Shown in pieces: positions 16,344-23,888 of a stretch of 60,683 nt of DNA (positions are counted from its first letter, which is position 1; each line of letters starts with the position of its first letter). This DNA comes from Gordonia polyisoprenivorans NBRC 16320 = JCM 10675 (GTDB lineage: Bacteria > Actinomycetota > Actinomycetes > Mycobacteriales > Mycobacteriaceae). The notes beneath the pieces were generated by a model that saw nothing but the letters and a program-made list of their open reading frames with translations, was not told the origin of the DNA and searched no databases. Location: assembly GCF_000241325.1 (NCBI RefSeq), contig NZ_BAEI01000007.1, forward strand, positions 1-60,683. Reading direction: 5' to 3'. Made by a program: the position numbers and the translations under genes.

Positions 16344-17386
16344 CCGCCTCGACCAGACTTGATCCGACCCGCTCACCGGTGGTCCTGCGTGATCTCGCAG
16401 CCTATCTCCCCGACAACCGGGTCCCGGCCGACTATTTCGCCCGGTACGCCGCCGACGACGACCTTGCGGGCAACGTGATGTTCGCGGCACCCGCTTTTCG
16501 CCATCACGCCGCCGACGGTGAGACGTCGGCGGACATGATGGTCTCGGCGGCAGGCGTTCTCACCGATCGCCACGGGTCCGAGTACCTCGATGAGGTGAGC
16601 ATCGTACTCACCCACAGTCAGCTGCCCGAGGTCCCGGTGCGGGGGTGTGGTGGCGAGTTGGCGCATCGGCTGGGATTGCGGCCCCGGACCGTCCTCGACG
16701 TCCACAACGCGGGGTGTGCGGCGTTCATGCACATGATCGACATCGCCGGTTCGTTGCTTCGCGCCGGCGGTGGTGGAGCGGCGTTGATCGCGCTCGCACA
16801 GAACAGTGCGGCACAGATCTTCACCCAGGAGCAGGTGCGGGGCAAAGCCCAGGCCGCCATCCCCGGCGATGGTTCGGCCGCAGCACTGTTGACCCTCGGT
16901 GACGACGGGTCGCCGATTCTCGGGTCGGCCGCCCACTCCTTCGGTGAGTACTCGGCGGACATGGCGTCGGTGTCGTCTCCTTCTCGCAAATACTGGGAGG
17001 CCGGACCCGGACAAATCCACATCGGCTTCACCGAGTCGCGCATCACCAAGGTGCTCGCGCGCGGCAACCGCATGGTCCCCGAGGTGGCGATCGAGGTGGC
17101 CGATGCGATCGGTATCGCTCCGTCGGCGCTGGATTGGTTCATCACCAATCAGCCCAATCGAATCTTCTTGCGCAACTGGCGCGAAGCGCTCGAACTCCCC
17201 GCCGAGCGTCACCCCGACACCTTCGACGAGTGCGGCAACCTGTTCGCGGTCGGTGTTCCCACCACACTCGACACCGCGATCGACGACGGACGTGTCCGAC
17301 CCGGCGACGTGGTGATGATGTCGGCGTTCGCCCACGCCGGCGACTTCGCTGCGGCCACCGCCATCCGCTGGGCCGGCAGACGATGA
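16340..17386 (+). CDS. KAS III-like (FabH-family) ketosynthase with altered active site
   Basis: A 348-residue thiolase-fold protein aligned to FabH/KAS III. The nucleophile Cys126 (DVHNAGCAAFMHMI) is present, and the catalytic Asn is present near 298 (CGNLFAVGVPTTLD, matching FabH's GN-T/S-A). The middle residue of the triad, His in FabH's HQAN, is Asn here (TNQPN, near residue 270). Without that His, decarboxylative condensation should be weak; acyl transfer from Cys, as in KAS III-like acyltransferases, is a plausible alternative. Start overlaps the upstream stop (ATGA). A C-terminal GD-Phe-Ala-Ala-Ala-Thr tail completes the fold, so the gene is intact. Confidence 0.82.
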   Translation: MTASTRLDPTRSPVVLRDLAAYLPDNRVPADYFARYAADDDLAGNVMFAAPAFRHHAADGETSADMMVSAAGVLTDRHGSEYLDEVSIVLTHSQLPEVPVRGCGGELAHRLGLRPRTVLDVHNAGCAAFMHMIDIAGSLLRAGGGGAALIALAQNSAAQIFTQEQVRGKAQAAIPGDGSAAALLTLGDDGSPILGSAAHSFGEYSADMASVSSPSRKYWEAGPGQIHIGFTESRITKVLARGNRMVPEVAIEVADAIGIAPSALDWFITNQPNRIFLRNWREALELPAERHPDTFDECGNLFAVGVPTTLDTAIDDGRVRPGDVVMMSAFAHAGDFAAATAIRWAGRR

Positions 17387-18456
17387 CCCGTCACCTGCGC
17401 CCGGCTCCCGACCCACCCCTTCAAATCTCATCACAGAGATCTGCTGCACCGCAACGAGTCCGGCTCGATCTCAACGAATCCGCATACGGGCCGCTGCCGA
17501 GCCTGGCGCGCGCCCTGACCGATGCGGTGCCCTCGCTCAACCGCTATCCCGAGTTCCTGCCGCACCGCACGCGCCGCACCATCGCCGGACATCTCGGCGT
17601 CGACGACGACGCGGTGACGGTGGGTCCGGGTGCCACCGGCGTGCTCGCCGCCGCGCTGCACTGCGCCGTGCGACATGGTGCTCGACGCGGCGTATCGTCA
17701 CCCGAATTGCTGACGCCGATACCCACGTTCGGTGGCTACCCGATTCTCGCCGGCAGCCTCGGGCTACGGCTCCGCGGCGTGTCCCTCGACGTGCGCGGTC
17801 GCCCCGATCTGCAGAAACTGTACGAGCGGGTCGGCCCCGAGACCGTCGCGGTCGCAGTGTGTTCACCGCACAATCCGACCGGCGCGGTACTCGATTGCTC
17901 GGAATTACTCGACTTCTGTACCGCGCTACCCGACGACGTGACCGTGATCATCGATCAGGCCTATCTCGAATTCTCGGATACCGCACCGGATCTCGCAGAG
18001 CTGCTCGCGGCACATTCACGTGTCGTCGCGGTCCGGACCTTCAGCAAGGCCCATGGCCTTGCCGGATTGCGCGTCGGGTATGGGGTGGGACCGATTCCGT
18101 TGATCGACGAATTACGTTCTCACGAAGTGCCTTTCGCCGTCGGATCGCTCGCCGAACTCGCGGTTCCACTGACCCTGGACTTGTCCGACGAGTTGTCGGA
18201 GCGGGTGCGGCGGATGCGGATCGAACGCAGATATCTCGCCACCAGACTACGAGCCGTAGGCGCCAACGCGTTACCCAGTCAGGCCAACTTCTTGTTCCTG
18301 CCCGGCGCCGAGGGTGTCGCTCTCGGCGAGATCCTCGGCGCGTGCGGCATTTCGGTCACACCGTATCGGCCACACGGTCTGCGGATCACCATCGGCGATC
18401 GGTACGACACCGAGCGCGTGATCCGAACCCTGGAAACGGTGGCGGCCTCGGCGTGA
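17383..18456 (+). CDS. HisC-like PLP aminotransferase (class I/II)
   Basis: A 357-residue fold-type I aminotransferase resembling histidinol-phosphate aminotransferase: LDLNESAYGP opening, CSPHNPTGAVL, the Asp-Tyr pair in IIDQAYLEF, and the PLP lysine (about 222) in TFSKAHGLAGLRVGYG. It is coupled by ATGA overlap to the KAS III-like gene. No other histidine gene is nearby, so it more likely aminates a ketone or aldehyde made by the operon. It is the last gene in the tight block; the membrane protein follows after 67 bp. Confidence 0.85.
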   Translation: MTRHLRPAPDPPLQISSQRSAAPQRVRLDLNESAYGPLPSLARALTDAVPSLNRYPEFLPHRTRRTIAGHLGVDDDAVTVGPGATGVLAAALHCAVRHGARRGVSSPELLTPIPTFGGYPILAGSLGLRLRGVSLDVRGRPDLQKLYERVGPETVAVAVCSPHNPTGAVLDCSELLDFCTALPDDVTVIIDQAYLEFSDTAPDLAELLAAHSRVVAVRTFSKAHGLAGLRVGYGVGPIPLIDELRSHEVPFAVGSLAELAVPLTLDLSDELSERVRRMRIERRYLATRLRAVGANALPSQANFLFLPGAEGVALGEILGACGISVTPYRPHGLRITIGDRYDTERVIRTLETVAASA

Positions 18457-18523
18457 CACGCACGCGCGTGCCCGGTTGGTCTGACTCGCGCGCGAAGACC
18501 ACCGGCTCCCCTACGCTGGGACG

Positions 18524-19561
18524 GTGCGCATCCTGGAGCAGACCGCCGAGAAGTGGCGTCGTTTCCGCGGGTCGCGTTTCCTCCCGGCGACCGTGGTCAC
18601 CCTGCTGTGCAGTGTGGCGGTAGCCCTGTTCGTCGGTTCCTACACGTACGCGACGGCCAATCCCCGGCCGGAGACCATCCCGATCGCCATCGTCGGCAGC
18701 CTTCCGACCGCACAGTCACGAATGCTCGAGAGTGATCTCGAGGACGCGATCGGCAGCTCGCTCGACATCACCTCTGTGGCCGACCGGGCGAGCGGCGCCG
18801 AGCAACTGGCCGAGCAACGGGTGTTCGCGATCGTGGAGATCTCGACGCCGAATCGGCTGATGACCCTTGATATCTCGAGTGCATCGGGTCAGGCGGTGGC
18901 ATCACTGCTCACCGATACCCTTCCGCCCGCCGCACAGCGGGCCGGGTACACGGTCACGGTTCGGGACCTGCATCCGTTGCAGGACGGCGACCCGCATGGT
19001 CTGACGGTCTTCTACATGACGATCGCGGCGGTCGTCGTCGGATTCGTCGGCGCCATCCAGCTCGGTGTACACGCGGCCGCGCTGAAACCCTGGGAGCGCA
19101 TCGGATTCACGGGCGCCTACTCTCTTCTGGGCGGGCTGTTGGTGACCTTCACCGTCGACCGGGTGGTGGCCACGCTCGATCTGCCGTTCTTCGAGGCCTG
19201 GTTCATCGTGGCGTTCACCATGTTCACGTGCGGCATGATCTTCACGATGTTCAGTTCGCTGATGGGCCGGTGGGCGATCCTGCCGACCTGGGCGGTGATG
19301 ATCCTGCTCGGCAACCCGTCGTCGGGCGGTTCGGTGGCGTGGCCGCTGCTGCCGCGCATCCTGGCGAGCATCGGTGGGTGGCTTCCGCCGGGTTCGACGG
19401 TCAGTGCCTTGCACACCGCCATCTACTTTCCCCATCACCAGCACGCGGCACCCTTCGTGGTGCTCACGGCGTGGACCGTGTTGAGCACCGCAGTCTATCT
19501 GGTCCAACAACGCCGCTCCCTTGCTGTGGTGACCGCCGCGTCCGCCGACGCCGCGGCCTGA
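18524..19561 (+). CDS. Membrane protein, YhgE/DUF3533-like (ABC-2-type)
   Basis: A 345-residue protein with one N-terminal membrane helix (about 24-46), a soluble outside segment of about 120 residues (PIAIVGSLPTAQS ... LHPLQDGDPHGLTV), and five to six C-terminal helices ending near residue 335. This layout is that of YhgE/Pip or DUF3533/SNG1-like proteins related to ABC-2 permeases. The GTG start lacks a strong ribosome-binding site. Being directly behind the ThDP-KAS III-aminotransferase block, it may export or protect against the product; that is inference. Confidence 0.6.
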   Translation: MRILEQTAEKWRRFRGSRFLPATVVTLLCSVAVALFVGSYTYATANPRPETIPIAIVGSLPTAQSRMLESDLEDAIGSSLDITSVADRASGAEQLAEQRVFAIVEISTPNRLMTLDISSASGQAVASLLTDTLPPAAQRAGYTVTVRDLHPLQDGDPHGLTVFYMTIAAVVVGFVGAIQLGVHAAALKPWERIGFTGAYSLLGGLLVTFTVDRVVATLDLPFFEAWFIVAFTMFTCGMIFTMFSSLMGRWAILPTWAVMILLGNPSSGGSVAWPLLPRILASIGGWLPPGSTVSALHTAIYFPHHQHAAPFVVLTAWTVLSTAVYLVQQRRSLAVVTAASADAAA

Positions 19562-19620
19562 CGGCCGGTCACCCCGAGCGGATTCACCGGATCGCCGAAA
19601 CCAGCTGTGGGTATCGGCTT

Positions 19621-19636
19621 TTCAGCGATTCTTCAG
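19621..19636 (+). promoter_or_regulatory. TTCAG direct-repeat box (site D), DUF2231 promoter
   Basis: TTCAG, CGATTC, TTCAG, then 11 nt, -10-like AACACT (19648-19653), 8 nt and ATG 19662. The most perfect of the five boxes; no ribosome-binding site follows, consistent with a leaderless mRNA. Confidence 0.6.
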
Positions 19637-19661
19637 CGGACGAGCGCAACACTTCTGGCCC

Positions 19662-20135
19662 ATGGACACGATCAATGGCATCCCTGCTCATCCCCTGTTC
19701 GTTCACCTCGCGGTCGTGGCGATTCCGCTCGCCGCACTACTCGCCGGCGCCAGCGCGGTCTGGCCGAGCGCTCGCCGCCGTCTCGGCATCCTGCCGCCAC
19801 TCGTCGTCACGATCGCCGTCGTCGTGACCCCGCTGACCACCTCGGCGGGCGAAGCCTTGCAGAAACGTGTCGCCGCCAACCCCGATCTCCTCCGCCATGC
19901 CGAGCTCGGCGATCAGATGATCGCTTGGGTGGCAACACTGTTCGCGCTCACCGTGCTGTGGTGGGCGGCGCATGACGAGCGCATCCTGGCCCGTGTGCCG
20001 TGGCGGCCGTCGGCTCGGGTCATCCGGATGACGACGGTCATCCTGGCGGCGGCGACCGTCGTCGTCGCCGTCGGCACGCTCGTGATGGTGGTCCTGGTGG
20101 GCGACGCCGGCGCCCGGTCGGTGTGGGTGGACTGA
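19662..20135 (+). CDS. DUF2231 membrane protein
   Basis: A 157-residue protein with four membrane helices and the DUF2231 hallmark near the N-terminus, GIPAHPLFVHLAVVAIPLAAL, containing two closely spaced histidines in the first helix, plus RHAELGDQM before helix 3. Members are small redox-associated or haem-associated membrane proteins in some reports, but no reaction is settled. It is convergent with the ferredoxin that ends the ApbE operon, and both units have a TTCAG box, suggesting joint control. Confidence 0.8.
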   Translation: MDTINGIPAHPLFVHLAVVAIPLAALLAGASAVWPSARRRLGILPPLVVTIAVVVTPLTTSAGEALQKRVAANPDLLRHAELGDQMIAWVATLFALTVLWWAAHDERILARVPWRPSARVIRMTTVILAAATVVVAVGTLVMVVLVGDAGARSVWVD

Positions 20136-20147
20136 GCACCAGGCGGT

Positions 20148-20375
20148 TCACCGCCAACGCAACGCCCGCACCGGACACAGCCGGATCGCGGTCGCACCGA
20201 GGTCGGCGTCGACGTGCTCGTCGTGCACGACGGGGTATCCCCACTCGTCCGAGGTGAAGGCCGGCGCCAGCAGCTCCGAACAGATCCCGCGCCCCTCGCA
20301 GGCGATCCGGTCCACGGCGAGCCGGGCATCGGTATCTGGTGCGGCGACTCCGGCGAGACGATCACGGATCGACAT
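20148..20375 (-). CDS. Ferredoxin, [3Fe-4S]-type
   Basis: A 75-residue small ferredoxin: CEGRGICSELLAPAF supplies two cysteines spaced C-x5-C, and CPVRAL supplies the third with its following proline, the pattern of actinobacterial [3Fe-4S] ferredoxins. Its ATG overlaps the stop of the NuoF-like gene (ATGA), and it is the last gene of the operon that begins near 23.3 kb. It would carry electrons to or from the NuoF-like subunit in the cytosol. Confidence 0.85.
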   Translation of the reverse strand: MSIRDRLAGVAAPDTDARLAVDRIACEGRGICSELLAPAFTSDEWGYPVVHDEHVDADLGATAIRLCPVRALRWR

Positions 20376-21457
20376 CACGCGACCTCGCCATCGGTGGTGG
20401 TCGAGAACGCGGCGGGCGCCGGTAGACGGTGACCGGCCACTCGCAACGCGGATTCGACGAACCCGGCCACACCGTCGGGATGGCGGCATGCCCCGCGCCC
20501 GTGCAGCAACGACAGTCGCCGGGCGAGCAGTCGGCGGTCCGCGACGGTTCCGCGACCTTCGATCACCCGGTGCACGACCTCGGCCAGTGCGGGTAGACCG
20601 AACACGCAGGGACCGCACTGTCCCGCGGAGTCGCCGATCGCCCGTGCCACCACACCGGCCACCAACTCCCAGATGTTCGTGTGGGCGGGAACCGCATGGA
20701 CGATCGCCGGACCGACTCCCAGACCGTGCGGACGCAGACCTGCGCGTGACCATCGCACCGTCTGCGCCGCCTGAGTCGGGATCAGACCACCGCCGACTCC
20801 GTTGAGCCACAGGAACTCCGAAGGCCCCGTCGGCCCGCCCGCCAGATCGAGTAGGTGGGCGAGGCTCACCCCGGCCGCCGTCTCGTACACACCCGGGCGA
20901 CGGACCGCGCCACCGATGGTGACCAGCCGAGGCCCCGGTTCGTCGTCGGTACCGTACGACCGGAACCACTCCGGTCCACGACGCGCAATCTGCTCGATAC
21001 GCCATACCGTTTCGGCGTTGAGCACCACGGTGGGGGCGATCGGACGGCCGGCGGCGTCGCGAGCGCCGGAGGTGATCGGCGCGAATCGCATGAGGGGCTG
21101 TGCGGGGCCACCGGCGGCGAGTGATGCCAACGACGATTCCTCGGAGGCCACATAGCGATTGGGCACCTCAAGCCACCTCGCTCCGGCGGCCTGCAGCCGG
21201 GCGAGTGTATCCGATCCTCGGTGAGCGGCGATCAACGTGTTGTCCGCGGCAATGCGGTGCGCGGCCGCGTGCACCTCGTCGAGATGTCGCGCGATCACCG
21301 CGCCGTCCTTGGCCGCCTCCGGCTCCCCATCACAGGCGTTGATCACCACCACGGCGTTGCGTTCCTGTGCGGCACGCAGTTTGACCGCTGTCGGGAAACC
21401 CGCGCCGCCGCGACCGCCGAGCCCTGCGCGGGACACCAGGTCGATGAGATCGGTCAT
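20375..21457 (-). CDS. NuoF-like / SLBB electron-transfer protein
   Basis: A 360-residue protein resembling the flavin/NADH subunit of complex I (NuoF) and RnfC: Gly-rich GLGGRGGAGFPTAVKL near the N-terminus for FMN/NAD binding, ACDGEPEAAKD, a soluble-ligand-binding (SLBB) segment around LVTIGGAVRRPGVYE, and a C-terminal cluster region GQCGPCVFGLPAL ... GRGACRHPDG, with the CGPC-type cysteines for an iron-sulfur cluster. In the operon it should pass electrons between NAD(P)H/ferredoxin and the membrane subunit. ATGA overlaps on both sides show tight coupling. Confidence 0.8.
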   Translation of the reverse strand: MTDLIDLVSRAGLGGRGGAGFPTAVKLRAAQERNAVVVINACDGEPEAAKDGAVIARHLDEVHAAAHRIAADNTLIAAHRGSDTLARLQAAGARWLEVPNRYVASEESSLASLAAGGPAQPLMRFAPITSGARDAAGRPIAPTVVLNAETVWRIEQIARRGPEWFRSYGTDDEPGPRLVTIGGAVRRPGVYETAAGVSLAHLLDLAGGPTGPSEFLWLNGVGGGLIPTQAAQTVRWSRAGLRPHGLGVGPAIVHAVPAHTNIWELVAGVVARAIGDSAGQCGPCVFGLPALAEVVHRVIEGRGTVADRRLLARRLSLLHGRGACRHPDGVAGFVESALRVAGHRLPAPAAFSTTTDGEVA

Positions 21458-22029
21458 GTCCACTCCCGCATCGGAATCGCCGATCGTGACGGTCGGCTGT
21501 GCGCTGTCAGCGCGGGTTTCAACAGGCGCCACACCACGGCCAGCGCGGCGAGCACCGTGGCGCCGATGGTGATCCCGGTGAGCACCGGGGTATCGGAGGC
21601 CGCCATCAGGAGTCCGTGGGTGAGTGCGCACACCGCCACCGCATAGGTGGCCCAGTGGATGGAGCGCCACCACCGTTCGGGAATTCGGTACCGCAGAACC
21701 GAACTCACGATCACGGCGAGTGCGAGGTCGGCGGCAACGGTTCCGAACGCCACGTCCATCCGCTGATAACCCGACGCCAGCGGCACCAGCGTGGCCCACC
21801 AGCCGACATGCACATAGGTGTCGAGGACCGCGGTGAGCACGTGCACCCCGAGGAACACGATGGCCGCCATCGCAAGTGCACGATGCACCGCGGTCACGAC
21901 CGTCGTCGTGCGCGCCGACCGGATGCCATTGCCCGCGGTGAGTACGCCGAGTACGAGCACACCGGTGAACATCAGCAGGGTGATCACCCCGGCGGCTCGC
22001 GAGAAGTACCACAACCAGGTGCTGTCCAT
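21454..22029 (-). CDS. Ferric-reductase-like transmembrane protein
   Basis: A 191-residue protein with five to six helices of the ferric-reductase-like/cytochrome b family: helix 1 LWYFSRAAGVITLLMFT, histidines in VHRALAMAAIVFLGVHVLTA, and a further HWATYAVAVCALTHG, giving the paired His set for two b haems. It would carry electrons across the membrane. Neighbours on both sides overlap by four bases, so it forms a unit with the NuoF-like protein and the ApbE-type flavin transferase. Confidence 0.8.
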   Translation of the reverse strand: MDSTWLWYFSRAAGVITLLMFTGVLVLGVLTAGNGIRSARTTTVVTAVHRALAMAAIVFLGVHVLTAVLDTYVHVGWWATLVPLASGYQRMDVAFGTVAADLALAVIVSSVLRYRIPERWWRSIHWATYAVAVCALTHGLLMAASDTPVLTGITIGATVLAALAVVWRLLKPALTAHSRPSRSAIPMREWT

Positions 22030-23000
22030 CAGATCGCCTCACCGGTCGAGGTCTCCGGCGGCCATCCGGCGACCCGATACTCGTGACCGTCGTGGTCGAC
22101 GAGAAGTGCCGGTATTCTCCTGCGCGTCAACCACTCCGGTGCGTCGTCCGCGGCGATCACCGCTGCCGTCGAGGCAGCGTTGGCGAGGACGGTGTCCGCG
22201 GCCATACATGTGACCTGCGCCCACGGGGTTCGCGCCGGTGTGCCGGTGCGGGGATCGATGATGTGGTGCACGATCCGTGCGCCACGCCGCCAGGTCCGCA
22301 CGCGAGTGGACGAGGTGGCGAAGGCCTGATTGGCATGGACACGCACCGTCTGTCGGGTGCGGCCGGTCCAGTCACGCACGCCGATCCGCCATCCGTCGCG
22401 CGGAGGTGTTCCGGCACAGCCGATGTCGCCGCCGAGATCGACCAGCACGCCGACACCGACGTACTCGGCGATCCGATTCGCACTTCGTTGCGCGGCATGG
22501 GCCTTGGCGCTGGACCCGAGGTCGAGCATCGTGCCCGCCGGCAGGGTGAGTCGACATCCGGTGAGCCTGATGCGGGGTGCCGGAATGGACTGGGGGCGAA
22601 CGGGTTCCGTCGTGGGCTCTCTACCGCGCACCACGTCGAGGTCGACGTCATATCCAGCGGCCACCAGGGCAGCACCGGTCGCGGGACTCACCAGGCCGTC
22701 GGTCAGGTTCTCCACGCGCTGCGCGACGGTGAGGAGTTCGGCCAGTTCGGGTGACACGGTCACCGTCAGCTGTTCGCGCCCACAGCCTGCCCCCGCCGCT
22801 GCCAGACCGTTGGTGCGAGACAGTTCGGATTCGGGACGAAACCGCGAGGCGACCAGGTCGAGCTCTGCGAGCGCGACGACGAGGAACTCGCGTGCCTGCG
22901 GCAGGGCCGCCGGCTCGGTCACGACCACCCGTACGTCGGTGCCGATCGCGCGCAGCGATGTCGCGTACACCGGCGGTCCGACGTCGGTGGTGGCGGTCAT
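22029..23000 (-). CDS. apbE: FAD:protein FMN transferase (ApbE family)
   Basis: A 323-residue ApbE-type enzyme, which covalently attaches FMN from FAD to Thr/Ser of exported redox proteins. Recognisable parts are the opening GTDVRVVV, SRFRPESELSRTN, the LDLGSSAKAHAAQR segment (family LGxxAKGYA), VDLGGDIGCAG, and the C-terminal HHIIDPRTGTPA with metal-binding residues. No signal peptide is seen. Start ATG 23000 overlaps the stop of the small upstream protein. No canonical FMN-binding (NqrC/RnfG-type) substrate is encoded beside it, so its target is open. Confidence 0.88.
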   Translation of the reverse strand: MTATTDVGPPVYATSLRAIGTDVRVVVTEPAALPQAREFLVVALAELDLVASRFRPESELSRTNGLAAAGAGCGREQLTVTVSPELAELLTVAQRVENLTDGLVSPATGAALVAAGYDVDLDVVRGREPTTEPVRPQSIPAPRIRLTGCRLTLPAGTMLDLGSSAKAHAAQRSANRIAEYVGVGVLVDLGGDIGCAGTPPRDGWRIGVRDWTGRTRQTVRVHANQAFATSSTRVRTWRRGARIVHHIIDPRTGTPARTPWAQVTCMAADTVLANAASTAAVIAADDAPEWLTRRRIPALLVDHDGHEYRVAGWPPETSTGEAI

Positions 23001-23281
23001 GACGCACCCGTGTGTGCGTGCGGGGCGCTCTCGGTGGTCTGCGCGGGAGCGGTCGGCGTCCACCCCGATCCGTCGTTGTCACCGGTGTCCGGTGACGACG
23101 ACGTGGTCGGGGCGGTGGTGCCGGTCGGGGCGGTGGTGACGGTCGAGGTGGTCGCGGCGTGCGAATCGCCGCTCAAGGCCAGTCCGCCGGCGATGGCGCC
23201 GGTGGCGACGACTGCACCGGCGCACACCCCGGCGGTGATCCAGCGGGCATGGACAAGGGGTGGTGGGGTGGGCACGGGCAA
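22997..23281 (-). CDS. Small membrane-anchored Ser/Thr-Pro-rich protein heading the ApbE operon
   Basis: A 94-residue protein: short cytosolic start, one membrane helix (about 14-36, AGVCAGAVVATGAIAGGLAL), then a low-complexity exported tail rich in Thr, Ser, Pro and acidic residues, ending in HAHTGAS. The last four residues TGAS resemble the core of ApbE flavinylation sites (S/T-G-A-S/T), but the usual upstream Asp is absent. No FMN-binding domain is present. A GTG start with AGGAG 6 nt upstream is used; an in-register ATG at 23333 behind the promoter could add about 18 residues if one base is removed. Family unknown. Confidence 0.6.
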   Translation of the reverse strand: MPVPTPPPLVHARWITAGVCAGAVVATGAIAGGLALSGDSHAATTSTVTTAPTGTTAPTTSSSPDTGDNDGSGWTPTAPAQTTESAPHAHTGAS

Positions 23282-23355
23282 CTCCTGGCACCGCCGGGTC
23301 GTTCACCGTGATCGACAGGTCACCGGCGGTCATCCACTCATTGTGCGAAGCGTTG

Positions 23356-23371
23356 CTGAAGGGTCGCTGAA
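23356..23371 (-). promoter_or_regulatory. TTCAG direct-repeat box (site E), ApbE-operon promoter
   Basis: On the minus strand: TTCAG, CGACCC, TTCAG, 10 nt, -10-like CACAAT (23345-23340), 6 nt and an ATG at 23333. The -10 to ATG segment closely matches that before the CDGSH gene at 10.61 kb. Confidence 0.55.
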
Positions 23372-23417
23372 TGCGACGTTCCAGCTTGCTGTCCTCCCCG
23401 GCCTCTCGGTCCCACGG

Positions 23418-23849
23418 TCAGTCGGCGGTCGGCGACGCCTGGTCGTTGTCCTGCATGGCGCCCCAGCCGTACCACCGCTGCACGGCCATCACCGCAGTCG
23501 TCCGGGGCCGCTCATGGTCGGGGTACGGCTGTCCACCGTAGTGCCGGGAGATGCGGTCGATGTCGGTGAACCCGTCATCGGCGCGGAAGTCGACGACCTC
23601 GCCGATCAACGTCACGTGCGTGTACCAGCTGTCTTCCGCGAGGACTGTCAACGTGACCCGCGGGTCGTTGCGCAGATGCCGCAATCGGACGCGTTCGTCG
23701 TCCATGTTGAGCAGCACATGGTCGCCGTCGAGGAGGTACCACGTGGCCGCCGACACGGGTGCGCCGTCGGATCGGACGGTCGCCATGACCGCGGGGTTGG
23801 CCTTGGCCAACAGCTCGCGGGCGGACTCGGGAAGCGGTGGACGGGACAT
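23418..23849 (-). CDS. PPOX-class F420/flavin-dependent oxidoreductase
   Basis: A 143-residue split beta-barrel protein of the pyridoxamine-phosphate-oxidase-like class: ARELLAKANPAVMATVRSDG opening, AATWYLLDGDHVLLNMD, and a basic RVRLRHLRNDPRVTLTVL strand typical of the F420-binding subgroup in actinobacteria. Such proteins reduce or oxidise small substrates with F420 or FMN. A single-gene unit; the ApbE-operon promoter lies downstream of its stop. Cofactor assignment is by resemblance only. Confidence 0.75.
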   Translation of the reverse strand: MSRPPLPESARELLAKANPAVMATVRSDGAPVSAATWYLLDGDHVLLNMDDERVRLRHLRNDPRVTLTVLAEDSWYTHVTLIGEVVDFRADDGFTDIDRISRHYGGQPYPDHERPRTTAVMAVQRWYGWGAMQDNDQASPTAD

Positions 23850-23888
23850 CTGATCTCCTCGGAGTGGTTGGTGTCATGGTGGGAGCGG

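Noticed and set aside
17383..18456. True histidinol-phosphate aminotransferase of histidine synthesis
   Set aside because: No other his gene nearby and it is coupled to KAS III-like and ThDP genes; primary role cannot be excluded but context argues against it.
23079..23333. 84-residue Arg/His-rich protein in the frame of the small anchored protein's other strand phase
   Set aside because: After about 18 residues it becomes repetitive RRHRRHRR-type sequence typical of an off-frame reading of the Thr/Ser-rich gene; only its start may be meaningful.
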